64,000 bases of DNA from Eudorina sp. 2006-703-Eu-15 (GCA_003117195.1 BDSI01000012.1:434001-498000); one strand, 5' to 3'. Shown: positions 44,967-57,892, counted from the first letter of the stretch. A program made the numbers and translations. The notes: a model not told the origin generated them from the letters alone.

Positions 44967-47900
44967 ATGGCGACCGGCAAACGTGGCCCCTCCAAAGGTG
45001 AGTTACACTGGCGTTTATATGCGTTGCAACATGCATTCATGCTTAACTTTCCGCGCAGGTAGAGGAGGACTTTCCGTCAACGTGCTTGCGACAGCAGCGC
45101 TAGTCGCTGTCGCGGCCGCCTATTTCGCTTACAGAGGACGTGAATATTTCAAGCCACCAGTATTATCTCCTTTGAAAGCGCCTAAACTGACTGATCTTTG
45201 GGAATTCGATGCGTCTTACAAAGATCAAATGCTCTGGGGAAGCTATCGGTCAGGGCTGTACTTTGGGATGCGGATGAGGTAAGAGCTGTTATTTAGTCAA
45301 ATCTTGGGGGCTCAACCTGCGCCTAACAAGGGGTTATCCGCTACAGGGCACCGAAAGGGCTGGTGTCGGGTTTGCTCTGGTTTGATCCGGACGATCCCAA
45401 CACGCTGAACCAAATGCGCGCACGGCACGAAGCCAGCCAGGGCGACCAGCTGACTACATACGGGTGGAAACGCCATGATGGCCGCACGTACGGCACGCAG
45501 GAGCTTGTGGACGCGGAGTACAACATCACACTGTCCATGGTGCGTCCGCCTAAAACACGGTGACACGTGCCCTCCGTGCATCCGGACGCGCCACCTGCCG
45601 CCTGGGGGGAGTCCTCATTTGATAGCGACCGGGTTCCGCCGTGGCACATCGGAGGAGTGTGTTATTAGGTCCGTCCGCACACTCCTTACCCTGGGTAGCA
45701 TGCTGCTCTTTCGGTTTTTTGCACTTGCATGGCGCCGCCGGTGGTGGCGCGGCTTCTTTGCTTTCGCTTGCGTTTCCTCCTTTGCCTTGCAGGTACCGGT
45801 AATTATAGTTGGTCAGTATTTGTCGCCGGGCTGGGTGTGTCTGGGCTGTTTCTTTTTAAACTCCTTACCCTGCGCTCCGCCCGCACTGTTAAGGATCCCG
45901 CCCGCCCACGCCCCGTTGCCGCACACCCTTTTCCGGCACGTTTCGACAACAGTTGAAGTCTTTCAGCCCGGAGTCCGGTCCGGGCGGCGACTGGTCCGTG
46001 CGTCTGCAGCTGGCGCGCGTCCCGGGTGTACCGAGCCAGCGACGGCGAATCAGCGTGGTGCTGTACCTGGCCGACGAGGATGTGCCGCGGGAGCCCTGGC
46101 AGGTGGGGTGGTGGGGTACAGGAAATAGGGGTGTGCGGGACAGCGGCCCCAAGGTGAAGTGCAGCTGGGCCATGTATCACGTTTGTGCCCCACCTCGGAT
46201 ACCAGCTCAAACGCGCCTACGCCCAGGGCGAGACGCGACGTCTAGGGTTCGATGTGACTTACCTGCGGTGAAAGACACCCATTGGAGGCGGGTGGGCGGG
46301 AGGCGGGAGGCGCACCCTCGACTGCGCAGGGCTATTGCGCCACGCCACCGTGACCACAGCGTGGCTGACCCCCGGTAGGCACAACCCCACGAGCCTCTGA
46401 GAGGACAGGGCGCTTGAGCGAAAAGGGGGGTTGAATGGGCTGCGGGGAATAGAGGGGCCGGTTGTGTGGCATTTTAAGGTGTGTCGCGGCAATCACGGTG
46501 AGGCTGCGAGCGACACGGTGCCTTCCAGCGAGCGGGTGGACCTGTGCGGCCTCCGTGCGAATTGTTTTTGCACCGATGCGGGCGTCCACCATACTGGTTC
46601 CGTCTTGGGCCCTTCCTCCCCGGACTACTGCGCGCCCCGCGATGTTAAGACCCAAGGGCGGGCGTGGTGATGCCGTCTTGCCGCAGGTCCTTCCGGACGG
46701 GGAGGTGACGGATCTGCGGAGCGGCCCCGCCACCCTACTCACCGGCGCCAGCAGCGCACTTGGGAGGAGCGGGGCGAGGTGGGCGCTGCACGCCATGCAG
46801 ACCAGCGGCGGCGGCGGCGGCGGTGAGTGGCAAAGCGGCCTCGGGGCTCCGGGTCCTCTGCCGCGCGGAGGACAGATACGGCCTGTCTGCTTTCGGTGTG
46901 CGGCGTACGTCACGGTTTGATGGACCGGGGAGACACTGGCGTCAACGGGACATGCTGTTCCTATGCCGCGGGAGGCACCTGATATGAGCAAGCGTGGCAC
47001 TGGGTGGGCCGTGCGCGCGGCAGCGTTTGCTGACCTCAGGGTGCTGGGCGCTGCCTCCCTCCTCGGTTGCCGCAGCCTCGGCTTCCTCAAAGTCTCGCGG
47101 CTGCCGGCTGGACTACCTGGGTCTGAGCATGGAGAACAAGGACTACCTGCTGCGGGTCAAGGAGCTGATGCTGTCCACCATGTGGGAGCGGCTCGAGAGG
47201 TGCGCGGCCCCGGGCATTGGGCATTGGGCAGGGCCCCGGTACCGGGCGACGGGGGCGATGGCGGGCGCGGCGTTGGCGGGCGGGGCGTTGGCGGGCGGGG
47301 CGTTGGCGGGCGGGGCGATGGCGGCAGGAGGGATACGGGAGAGCTGGTCACCTTGTCGTATAGGGGAAGAGGGCCGATCAGGTCGCCACAGCTCCAAGCC
47401 GGTGACCTGACTCCAGGAGCGCAGGGGGGAGGTGGGCCATAGTATTGCCCCGAGAGAGATCATCGCATCACCTCAACCCGTATCGTGTGGCGGCCAGTAA
47501 TCCCACCATGGCGTGGAAACGGGGCCGCGGTGGGCCGTCCCTCGGACACTTTTAAGTTGCTCGGACAGCTTGTGGGTGTGGAATGATGAGGGCAACCGCC
47601 GACATATGCAGCATGCCGTGCAAGTGATGGTGCCGCTCGCCTACCCGCACTGCGGAACCATGTTCGTCCAAAGCGCAACCCCCCTTTTCCCGCTCTACCA
47701 ATTTCCTTTACCCCCCTTTCCCCCTTCGCCCAGGCAGCCCACGAGCAACCGCTTCCACCTGTATCTGCCCAACGGCGCCTCCACCTCGTCGGACCTGGCG
47801 ATGTTCCAGCTGACCTGCTCGCTGCCATCCACCGTGGACTTCGCCTTCACCAGCAGCGCAGGTGCTGAACGTAGATGCGCCGCCTTGGGTCGCAGCTGGC

Positions 47901-47979
47901 GTGGCGGCGAAGTGAAGGTGTACTGAGTGCGGTTTGTGTGGGGCTGCCGTCAATGCCACGGCTTTGTCCTTGCTGAGGC

Positions 47980-48032
<53 letters not shown>

Positions 48033-51000
48033 TACGTAGACCGTTTGGTCGGGTAGGACACGTCGGCACGCACAGCCGTTAGGCAACCGGATCCGCCCAT
48101 CCTTTCGCTCCTCAGCAGCACGTGCTCTCCAGCGCCGCACCGTTTCATCGTATGCGGCGCCTCGCGGAATCTCGCGGCCCTCGCCCGTCGACACTGTGAG
48201 CTCACTTTCTTCCCACTTTCTTCGCGACGCTTCTCTCCCTGCATTCATGTCCGTAACCCCGCCCTCTCCCCGCCAGGCGACTCGGAGGCCTGGGGAGACC
48301 GGCTTGACAAGCTGCTGGGCCCAGGGCTGGGCGATGCTCTTGCCGCTAAGCGGGCGGAGTTCGACGAGCGGTAAGAGTGTTGGATGCGCACAACCGTCAT
48401 CGGGCAGCAGCGGGTGCCTGCGGGCCGTTGAGTGTCGGGGAGGAGATTGCTGGTGGGTACCGCACGAACGCAGCGTTCATGCTTCGTTGCTGCGTGACGG
48501 CCATGTTGCAGCCTGGGTGCTTGGCTGCGGTGACGGACACAGCGATAGAGCTTGGCAGGTGGGTCCGCCAGGGCGCATCCACCACCCTCCCCTGGGTGGC
48601 GCTCGTGTGCGGCCTGCGGGGCCTGATACCGCTGGCGTGCCTTCGTCCCGCTGCTCAGCGGAGGAGGGGGCGACCCGCAGTGTGAGAGGCGGTCGGGTCG
48701 CGGCCTCCTCCAGTTGCGTACGTGACGCCATGCAAGCGCTTGCTCGTTTCAGCGCTTGTTGGAGCCTGGGGATATCATCTATTCTATACCTTACAAACGA
48801 GAAACACGAATTGACAGAAGAGCGGAGCAGCACGGTCATTAAGTGCGTTAGTTGTTTTGGTGGTTACGTGATAAGGCAGTCAGCTGGCCGGGTCTGTTCG
48901 GAACATGGTCTAAAGCGCCGAAGCGTGCCCTAACCACCCGCACCGCCTGCGTGCCCATGCCTCTTGCAACACCAGCTTCGAGCGCGTCTTCGGCGCGGGC
49001 CTGCACCAACAGCCGTCCGGGGATGGGGACACGGGCTCGACCTCGGGGGCGCTGCCGGACGGCACCCTGGAGGTATCCCGGGCGGCGCTGTCCAACTTGC
49101 TGGGCAGCATTGGCTACTTCTACGGCAGCTCGCTGGTGAGGGTCGGGGGGCTGTGCGTGTTAAGTGGCTGACCCCTGGGCGCCGACGGGGGCGGGTCTGA
49201 GGTGTGCTCGTTCCGGGGTCAAGCGGGCGGCCGTCCATGCACCAGGGCTCTAGTGCTTCTGGCAACAGGATGGGTTGAAAACGACCGGTAGATTTCAAAT
49301 GCGTGTGCTTGCGTCTCCGAGTCAAGTGGGCATGGGCGCCGCACCTGCAGCGTGGTTCAGGCAAGGCAGCGGCCGGCTTCGCAGGGCAGGCTGGTGGTGA
49401 CTGCGGGATGTCGTCCACGATGCCTGGGGGGGTTTGGGCACCGCGGGGGGATGGGTGGGCACACGTACGGTATCGGCGGCTGCGCTCTTTCGAGGGTGGG
49501 CTGACGATGGGTGTTGCCGCTCCTGCCGCGCCGCCAGGTGCGCACCCGCACAGGCGCAGAGCCGGAGAAGTACTGGCCCGCCGCGCTATTTACGGCGGTG
49601 CCCAGCCGCAGCTTCTTCCCCCGCGGCTTCCTGTGGGACGAGGGCTTCCACCAGCTGCTCGTCCAGGTGAGGGCAAGGCGGGGCGCAAGGCGGGGCCCAG
49701 GGCTGGAACTGGAGGGGGGTGCCGTGCTGCTCGCGCATGGGTAGTTTGCGCATTCAGCGTCGTGCCTGGCACAAGCAGCCAAGGACTGGCCTGTGACCGC
49801 ACTTGCGTCGGGGCGGTGGCCGCGGTGCCGCCGGAAATGCTGATGGCGATGCAAGCCCGGGGCGGAGCATCAGGATGGTGGTGCGAAAGCGTGTGGGTAA
49901 CAGGGCGCCGGGCCACCTGCAGCAAGCGGCACGCAGCTCCCCACCGCGGGCGGACTGCGACCCAGGGGCTCCAGGGGCCACAAGGGGCGAGGGGCGCATA
50001 GGAAGCATTCCTTGGTACCTGCCTTGAGAGCGGGATGGTCTGGTGGCCTTTCCTGGAGCTACCGCGCCGTGTTCGGGGGGCGGCGCGGCGCGGAGCTGTA
50101 GCTCGGCGGAGCGGAGCGGTAGCTCGGGGGGCGGGGGGCTATTCAGGGGCAAAATCTCACGGTGGGTACGAAGGCACGACGCGTGCCGCCAGTTGCCTGT
50201 CCCGCAGCCTTGACCCGCCTGTCCGTCCGCCCCCGCTCCCGGCCGTGCCCCGGTCAGAGGTGGGACCCGCAGCTCAGCCGCGACATCATCGCGCACTGGC
50301 TGGACCTCATGAACGCTCAGGGCTGGATCCCAAGGTAGGGCTGGCGGGTTGGGTGGGTCGGAGGGGCGTGAGCGCGGGGGGCTCGGGAGCTCCAGCACGG
50401 CGGGGGAGGAGGAGCCGCCAGGGCGCAGTACTCAGGCAGTCGGTCGTGATGTGGTCTCACAGGGGCCTGCCATGGGCTTGGGACGTGCGACAGTGCTGCG
50501 CTGGTAGGGAGGTCCGAGACCACAGCCATCCGCCACGGTGGCTTGTGGCCACTTCATTTGTATCGGGTACTGTCGAGGGTACCATATCGTCATGGGACGC
50601 GGCCGCAAGGGGCATGACCTGTCCCGCGCACCACCAGCTGGTCGTGCCCGAATAATTGCCCGCCCGATCGGACACGCGCCTGTTCGCGCGACCGCTTCGG
50701 AGCTGCGCGGCAGGCCTTCAGTACAATACTACTCCATCCGCCCGCCCCGCCCCACCTGGCCCGGGCCCCACCTGCCCCCGCCCTGCCCTGCCCTGCAGGG
50801 AGCAGATTCTGGGTGAGGAGGCCCGCGCGCGGGTGCCCGCCGAGTTCGTGGTGCAGAACCCCAGCCATGCCAACCCGCCCTCGCTGTTCCTGCCCATCGC
50901 CAAGATGGCCGCCCAGGTCGTGAAGGCGTCGGGTGAGCAGCCCAGAGGTGTGGGAGGGGTGACGTCCACAGGAGGGTGAGCAGCCCAGTGAAGGGGAGGG

Positions 51001-53715
51001 GTGACGTCCACAGGAGGGTGAGCAGCCCAGTGAAGGGGAGGGGTGACGTCCACAGGAGGGTGAGCAGCCCAGTGAAGGGGAGGGGTGACGTCCACAGGAG
51101 GGCGCCGCCACATACCGGTGTCCGTCAGGGCCGGAACGGTGGCGGTGAACACAACGGGGAGGGGGGCTCGGACTGAATCTCGCGGTTGGCGTGTGCAGCC
51201 CTTCATTTTGTCCTCGAGATGGGCGCGAGGTGGGCCCAAGGGTGGCGGCAGCGCGCTTGGAGACAGCTGCCACAGCCATCCCGAAAACTTGCTGGACGCG
51301 AGCCTACATTTCGCGTGCCGGACTCCTAATACCGCTGTTCACACCTCGCGCGGCGCCGCACCTGGCCGCATTTTCCCATTGCTGTCCGACGGACTGGTGG
51401 ATAGGTCGTGCCGCTGCGGACACCCCGGGTGAATCAGTTGCCGACAGCTCGACCCCCGGTCATTCAGCAACGCAGTCCGAAAATGTCTACCAATTTCCTA
51501 GACCCCCGGTCATACAGTGACTTTGCTTGTCTGTCGAGGACTACCGCAGGTGCACGTCCCTGACCCGCGTGCCCGTGCACTCCTCCGTGCAGCCCCGGGA
51601 GGGGAGGGGCTCGACGGTGAGGAGCTGGCGCGCGTGTCGGCCTTCCTGCGGCGCGCCTGGCCCCGACTGGAGACCTGGTACCGCTGGTTCAATGTGACGC
51701 AGGCAGGGCCGCTGCCCTCCAGCTTCAGGTGCGGGGGCGCACCACCGTGCCCGGGGGATGACAGGTCGGGCGGATGGGCCGCAGCTGCCTGTATAGGCGC
51801 GATTGTCGAGGAAAAACCTGTACATGTATTCAGTCTTCCTTACAAAGAGGTCATCTGCCAAGAGTCCAGCTTAAATCTTATTTGTTAGCTCTTTTAATGC
51901 AGCGCTGCCTGCGCGAGGACACAGCTGTTTCACTGAAAGGCAGCCTGGCCAGCTCCTTGGCGAGAGCGCAGTGGGAAGGAGCACCAACAGGCTTGCCGCG
52001 GTACGGTGTTGGGTAACCCATCCGGTGGTTGCCCCCCAGGTGGCACGGCCGCGACGCGCTTGCCACGGGCGAGCTGAACCCCAAGACGCTGACTAGCGGC
52101 CTGGATGACTACCCCCGCGCCAGCCACCCGGACGACTCGGAGCGCCATCTGGACCTGCGCTGCTGGATGGCCCTGGCGTCGCAGGTGCGGCCGGTGGGGC
52201 CCTGCAGGGCTTTGAGGCCCGGGCGAACAAGCGGGCTTCCGGTACACATCAGCGGGCACACGACACCTAACCCTGTTTCCGATGCCCTTTTACTTGGCGA
52301 TACGGTTACTGTATGCATGGGCTTCCATGCTCGTAAGTGTTTAAAAGGCAGTGGCCGGGCCCGAACGCATTGGCTCCGGAACCCAGTGCAGTGGGTCTGT
52401 TCCATCGGCCGGGGGGACCGGTATCAACCACCACAAAAGCCGCAGCCGAGCTTTGCGGTCACCCCGAGGCGTGCACGTGCGACGCGGCGACGGCGCGCCA
52501 GTTGTGGCCCGGATGAGCCGAAGTAAAACGGCGTCATGCACCGCGATTCGCGCGAACCGCAAGTGACTGGGAACACGTGCCGCACCCGTCGCGTCCCCAC
52601 GACAGGCCATGTACGATATCGGCTCCTCCCTGGGGCTGCCGGCCCCGGCCGTGAAGCGCTACCACGCCGCCGCGGAGGCGCTGTCCGACCTGGAGGGCCT
52701 GAAGCGGCTGCACTTCGACGAGGCGCTCGGACGCTTCGCGGACTGGGGCAACCACACGGAGGCGGTGCAGCTGGCCTCCAGGGTGTGCGGGGTGTCGGGG
52801 CCTAGCCTCAAGATATATCACGCATCGGAAGCCGGGCCGGGGGGTTCCGGACAAGCCGTTTGATGAACGTGACCTGGGAAGGGGCCAGGATGGTCCGGCC
52901 CTGGACGGCATAGTCGGGCCGTCGGCCACTTCGGTACCCTCAACATTGTGCAGTGCGGGTTACGGGTTGTCATCGGGGCTGCGCTGCCGCCTCGGCGTCC
53001 CCGCCTGCAACAGTCTGCAGCAACGTCGCTTCCCCTCCAGTCCCGTCCCCAACACATACGCAGTAACCGCACCCCTTCATCCCGACCACCTACCGGACGC
53101 GCGTGTGGCCGCCAGGTCATCAAGGTCCCCACACCCGAGGGCCACGTGCGAGACCAGACCGTGATGCAGCGCGTCAGCGTCAGCAGCGTGGGCCCGGCGC
53201 CCGCCTTCGTGCCGCAGTACGGCTACGTCTCCCTCTTCCCCCTCATCATGAAGCTGCTGCCAGGCGATGCGCGCAGCGGCGGCGGCGGCAGCGGCAGCAG
53301 TGGCAGCGGTGGCGACGCCGCGCTGACGCTGCAGCAGCTGGCGCTGCTGCAGGAGCCTTCGCTGCTGTGGAGTCCCTACGGCCTGCGCTCCCTTGCCGCC
53401 TCGGCGTCCCTGTACAAGAAGCGCAACACGGCAGACGATCCGCCGTACTGGCGCGGGCAGATCTGGATCAACGTCAATTACCTGGTGCTGAGGGCGCTGG
53501 CACACTACGCCGCGGCCGGCGGGGAGGTGGGACGAGTCGCCGCCGCCGCGCACGACGAGCTGCGACTGCGGCTACTGAGGACGCTGGTGGACAACTACAT
53601 GCGTTACGGCTATCTGTACGAACAGTACGACGATGAGACTGGACGGGGGATGAGCAGTCACCCGTTCACGGGCTGGACGGCGCTGGTAACGCTCATTGCT
53701 GCTCAGGACTACTAG
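44967..53715 (+). CDS. MOGS: Mannosyl-oligosaccharide glucosidase, alpha-glucosidase I, GH63 (16 exons, 895 aa)
   Basis: Exons 44967-44997, 45059-45278, 45347-45539, 45953-46102, 46687-46822, 47076-47199, 47734-47861, 48277-48370, 48976-49135, 49538-49666, 50258-50334, 50799-50932, 51539-51728, 52040-52184, 52606-52782 and 53116-53715 give 896 codons in one frame. The enzyme removes the outermost alpha-1,2 glucose from the Glc3Man9GlcNAc2 glycan just after transfer in the ER lumen. It is a type II membrane protein: a short basic N-terminus, an anchor near residues 16-34 ([18 protein letters not shown]), then a luminal catalytic region. GH63 blocks: [34 protein letters not shown] (about 436-453), [50 protein letters not shown] and a C-terminal [16 protein letters not shown]. 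The exon 12/13 junction is the least certain. Introns hold several tandem repeats. Confidence 0.95.
47258..47322. repeat. 15-bp tandem array in MOGS intron 6
   Basis: GCGGGCGGGGCGTTG is repeated about four times with slight variation (GCGATG ends). It is G-rich on the plus strand. Confidence 0.85.
47980..48032. repeat. ATC trinucleotide microsatellite, about 17 units
   Basis: An uninterrupted run of TCA/ATC triplets in MOGS intron 7. It produces artificial poly-Asp or poly-Met frames on the opposite strand and should not be read as coding. Confidence 0.95.
50933..51103 (+). repeat. ~42-bp tandem array of four units starting at a splice donor
   Basis: Each unit starts GTGAGCAGCCCAG and ends GACGTCCACAGGAGG. 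The first unit is diverged in the middle (AGGTGTGG in place of TGAAGGGG); the other three are close to identical. The first base of the array is the GT donor of MOGS exon 12, so the 5' splice site is present four times, each preceded by an acceptor-like CCACAG. Confidence 0.9.
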
Positions 53716-54629
53716 GATATACCAAACCATTTCTGAACCTTTCGTGAGTCCGCGAGAGATAGCGGGCACCCGCCATGCAGGATGATGCACCAATGATGCA
53801 CCCTATTAGATCCACCCTCACTTGCTGGCTGGCGCTCGCTTGCGTGGAGTGTTGGTAAGCTTTGGGTCGAGGGTGGGAGTCGTTGCCAAAACGGTGCGGA
53901 GCCGCCTGCTTGTGCTTGCGGAAGGCTGCATTGCGCGAGCGCGGAGCTTGTCAAGGGAGGGAGGATAGGAGAAGGCCGGATCGCTAAGAGGAACGGGACA
54001 TCGGTTTGACAGGCGCTGCGCTAGGCTGTGGCAGTGGTAAGAGCCGTGGTAGGGCGGACCGGACTATTCGGACGTTTTGCCGGACCAAGCAATGAACGAG
54101 ACCCGTGACTGCGAAATTGACTGGACTGGAAGGGATCGGGGATGGCGAGATGATGTGGAGAGGAAGCGACGTGAAGGAATCGTGGGTGGGGCTTCCACCC
54201 ATGCCAAGGCACAGGGTCAGCATGATATCCAACACAACCAAAGCCTTACGCTACGGCTGCGAGCGCTTCGCTGCTCCAGCTGCTAAGCAGCCGTTACTGC
54301 CGATACGGCGATGCGCCTCTGACCCCTCTCGTCTACACCGCCCCAACTCCCAAGCCTCGGTCGGGTACACATTATTCGGTCTGGTGCACGTATCGATTCG
54401 TCGCACGTGCGGTGCCAGGATCGCGTCAACCCGCAAAAGTGCGATACATATTTCGGCAAGCGGACACAGACGTCGTCCGGAACATCAAGCGACGTCTACG
54501 TCATGAATGAATGAATGAACGTTACCGGACCCCAAAGGGATCACCGGGTGTATACCAGGGCAAGCCCCAGCAGGCCCCACCGCCATGTCATGTCATGTCG
54601 TCCTGTCAGGTGAACCTCCTGGGTGAACC
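53716..54629. other. Convergent intergenic region
   Basis: About 900 bases between the ends of MOGS (+) and the isopentenyl phosphate kinase (-). It contains a sequence at 54505-54538 (GAATGAATGAATGAACGTTA, then CCGGACCCCAA) that matches the left end of the MITE-like element at 43634. No gene recognised. Confidence 0.5.
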
Positions 54630-57600
54630 TCATGTCAGGTGAACCTCCTCGTCCTCAAGCACCACCAGCGTCCCCCGCCAACCGACAGCGCACGGGTCGC
54701 TTGGCCTTGGACAGACCTCCGGCGAGACCCCGACCGCGGCCGCCGCCTCTGGCGCTGCCGGGGTGGCGGTCGGCTGCGCGGCCTGGGGCCCCAAGCGGCA
54801 CGCGGCAGCGCCGTCCGGGGTTCCCGCCCGCGCGATGATGACGGGGACGCCAAGACGGGCCACCCGCACAGCCTCCTCCACCTTGAGCGCTATACCGCCT
54901 GCAGCCAGTCCACAGCGAGGCGTCGGCCTCATTTTGAACGGCACCGACTTCGTAATTGAGGGCCCGGAGCTCTGGGGAGGGCGTGAACTCGGCCTTGTCC
55001 GGCCCGCCCTGATGTGACAAAACATGGTGACGCCCCGCCCCAATTGAGAATTGACGCCTACCCGTCACATCGTGAGCTTCTGCGGTCATCCGGATGTCCA
55101 ACCCTCCGCCGCCGCCTTCCGCCTCTGCAACCTGCCAGGAGCCGTCTGCGGTTCGGCAGGAGGGCAGCGCCGGAGTCCAGCCGCACCGGAGCCAACAGGG
55201 GCAAAACATGGGACCGATTCAGTCCAGGCGGCGTTCATCGATCATGGTTTTCATGGTTTCGGAGCAGCTACTGGGCCCTCAGCAGATGCGGCACCGTGTG
55301 CTGGCATCCTTTATTCCTTTTGGGAGAGGGGCCCGCGATCATTTGGGAGAGAGGCGCCACACCCAGGATTGGCATACACGCTAGCCATGAGGTCAAACCG
55401 TAGCCGCAATGAACAGCAACCGCGTCACGCATTGGATGGACATCACCGCACGTGTTGTTATTGTTGTAAGCCCCTGAGGACCCCGCACCTTTGCGTACGA
55501 TGATCCGGCGCAGCAGCCGTGCGCCCTCCTCCTCGGGAGGTCTGTCGTACACACCGGCAACGTTCGTCTGCAGCGGCCACGGCCGGCGATACCGTTTCAG
55601 TCGAGCGCGCCAGGCCGAGATCAGGGCTCGCCGTGCAATATACAAGCAGGACAGCACGTTAGCACGCCTGGGAGCCTCCCTGCCGCGCTCCGCATGTGCC
55701 CCTCACCAGGAAGACCACGTACTGCGGTCTCAGCTGCTCAGCCAAGTCCCGGACCAACGTGTCGCCGCTGAGGATCGTGCAGCCCAGCTGCTCGTCCAGT
55801 ACCGCATCGCCGTGCAGTACGGGCACCAGACCCCCCTGGAGGCACTCCGTCACCGCAGCTGCGCCGGAGACGCTGATCTGCAAGCGCGCGGGGCGTGGGG
55901 CCCCGGAAGGCGACAACAATGAGCTCGTCGGGGACGTGCGAACCATACCTGCCTGAGGCAGGCCGCGAGTGCACTGCCCCCGCGGAATGGGGCTACAGAC
56001 TTCGACGTGCTGCTTGCCAGACGGATAGCGTCCGCATACAAAAAGCCAATAAGTTCGCGTACAACTTGCAGAACCGCATGACTCCTGAAGTGACCACGAG
56101 GAGGCAGGTGGCCCCAGCGGATGGCCAGCTGGCCGTACCTGGCGGCTGGATGTGGTGTAGTGGCCCATCGGCGACAAGCCCACGGCTGGGATGCCAGCTG
56201 CAGCCGACAATTTGGCAGGGGAAGGGAGGCGATGACTCAGCGCGGACGTGGAATGGACAAAACGGTGCGATCAATCGGATGGCGAGTGACCCTGATTGAC
56301 CATGGACGCGACGGCCGTTATGGTCCAGGACGCGCGCACGCATTCCCTGCGGCCCAACGAGCTGCCCAATAACGATCCCAATGCCGCATCATCCGGGCTC
56401 CGACCCGTCTGCGAATCGGTTGTTTGTAATGTTGCACCAAGGTTGACAGCACGGTCAGCCTTCCAGACATCTTCCCTGTTTCGAACTCTGCTGAGGACCC
56501 TCGGGATAGCGATATACCTCCCGGTGCTTACCCCTTACCAACTCCGCCACCACGTGGCCGTTCAACCGCGTCACGGAAGCCCTGCTGACAGCACGGAGGC
56601 ATGGAGCGAGGCACGATTGAGCCCGCAAGTCTCCCACAGGATCGTGCAGTTGCTCCCGCGCATGCGCGTGCACATGCGCGTGCGCGTGCGGTAAACAAGG
56701 CCGCTGCTCGTTTCCCGTGGCAGCGCAACCAGCCCCCAACGCCCACGAATCCGCATGTGCGGCAAGCCCGGCCGATAGCCACGCCGTCAACACGTTCAGG
56801 TTCGTGTTTCAGGTGCCGCAGCACCGAACAGGATCAGCGGGGGGCTCCCACGTCGGGGCACGAGGTCCGAGGTGCGGCGCCCTCCTGACCTGGTCAGCGC
56901 GAAGCCCATGCGGACCCGCGGGTCGTTCAGCGGCCCCCGGACGACGCCGTACTCGGACGCCGGGTGGTGCTGCGGCCCAAGGGGGGGTTGGGGCACCAGG
57001 GGGTCACCGCTGTCACCGGCCTGTAGCATTTGGCGGCTTGCTTGACGACAGGAATCAACAGGACGCGAAGGCGATTGGAGCAAGATGGGCGCTACGGTGC
57101 TTGAGGCCATGTGCGCGGAGCCTGTCTCCTTGCTGCTCGGGTAATTTGTACATTGTACTGCACCGCCTGTCACATTGGCGGCGGCGATCGCTCCCGGGCG
57201 ATCCAGTAGCGCGGCAGTCAGCGCGGAAGGCCCAGGTCTGCACCGAACACATAGTGTACCGGCGGGTCAGGGAGAATGGCCCTCAAGACACCCAAGGCCC
57301 CGGATCGCTGGGGTGTGGGCCTGTGGGGAGGAGACGCCAACAGGATGGCACCGCCGCATGACACAGTCCTGCCCGGTGCTCACCCACCGTGCAGCTCGCA
57401 GGCGGCACGCTCCCGTGTTCTTTGTCAGATTCCCCACACCTGTCTATGCGTGGCTGGTTGCACGCAAACCCTAGTAACATGTTGTGCCGGATGGTATGAG
57501 CCTAGGAACACATCCGGTGGACGCCTGCTCACCCCAAAAGACCCGGCACCATGCACGAGCACCGTACCGCCGCCGCTGTGAGCGCCACCTGCACTTTCCG

Positions 57601-57892
57601 CGAGGCCGGTGCACACACAGCGGAGCACGTCGGCTTGGAGGGTCTCCAGTTGAGTCTTTTGGGTGATGGCTGCGCCACCAAGCTTGATTATGCATCGCAC
57701 GGGCCTTGCGGGTGGATCATGCACCCTGGGGTGAGCCACCAGTGGGGGACCATTGTGTCCAGTAGCCGGTGAAAGCCATCGCACACGGCGAAGACGTCGG
57801 TGTGACCGAAAGGGATAGATCTGCAATGCCTCAACACAATCCTTACTTGTTGGTGCGCGGTTGAGGCCCGTGATTCGGCGGTTGGGTTGCAA
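54630..57892 (-). CDS. IPK: Isopentenyl phosphate kinase, IPK (about 7 exons, partly resolved)
   Basis: Resolved exons: 57892-57533, 56969-56890, one ending at 56139 (start near 56200 unresolved), 55877-55707, 55567-55489, 55145-55062 and 54898-54630. IPK phosphorylates isopentenyl (and dimethylallyl) monophosphate to the diphosphate using ATP, feeding isoprenoid synthesis. It belongs to the amino acid kinase fold. Blocks in order: VRCIIKLGGAAITQK, VLVHGAGSFG, GVVRGPLNDPRVRMGFALTR, GIPAVGLSPMG, GLVPVLHGDAVLDEQLGCTI, LSGDTLVRDLAEQLRPQYVV, NVAGVYDRPP, AHDVTGGIALKVEEAVRVAR. About 15-20 residues between FALTR and GIPAV could not be placed; a short exon with an acceptor near 56360 is one option. 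The start at 57892 gives about 60 extra N-terminal residues over the plant form, perhaps a targeting peptide or an over-extended start. Confidence 0.88.

Noticed and set aside
47847..48248. Minus frame with poly-Asp
   Set aside because: Produced by the ATC microsatellite in MOGS intron 7.
50933..51103. CRISPR-like regularly spaced repeats
   Set aside because: The units are directly adjacent with no variable spacers and lie inside a spliced eukaryotic intron.
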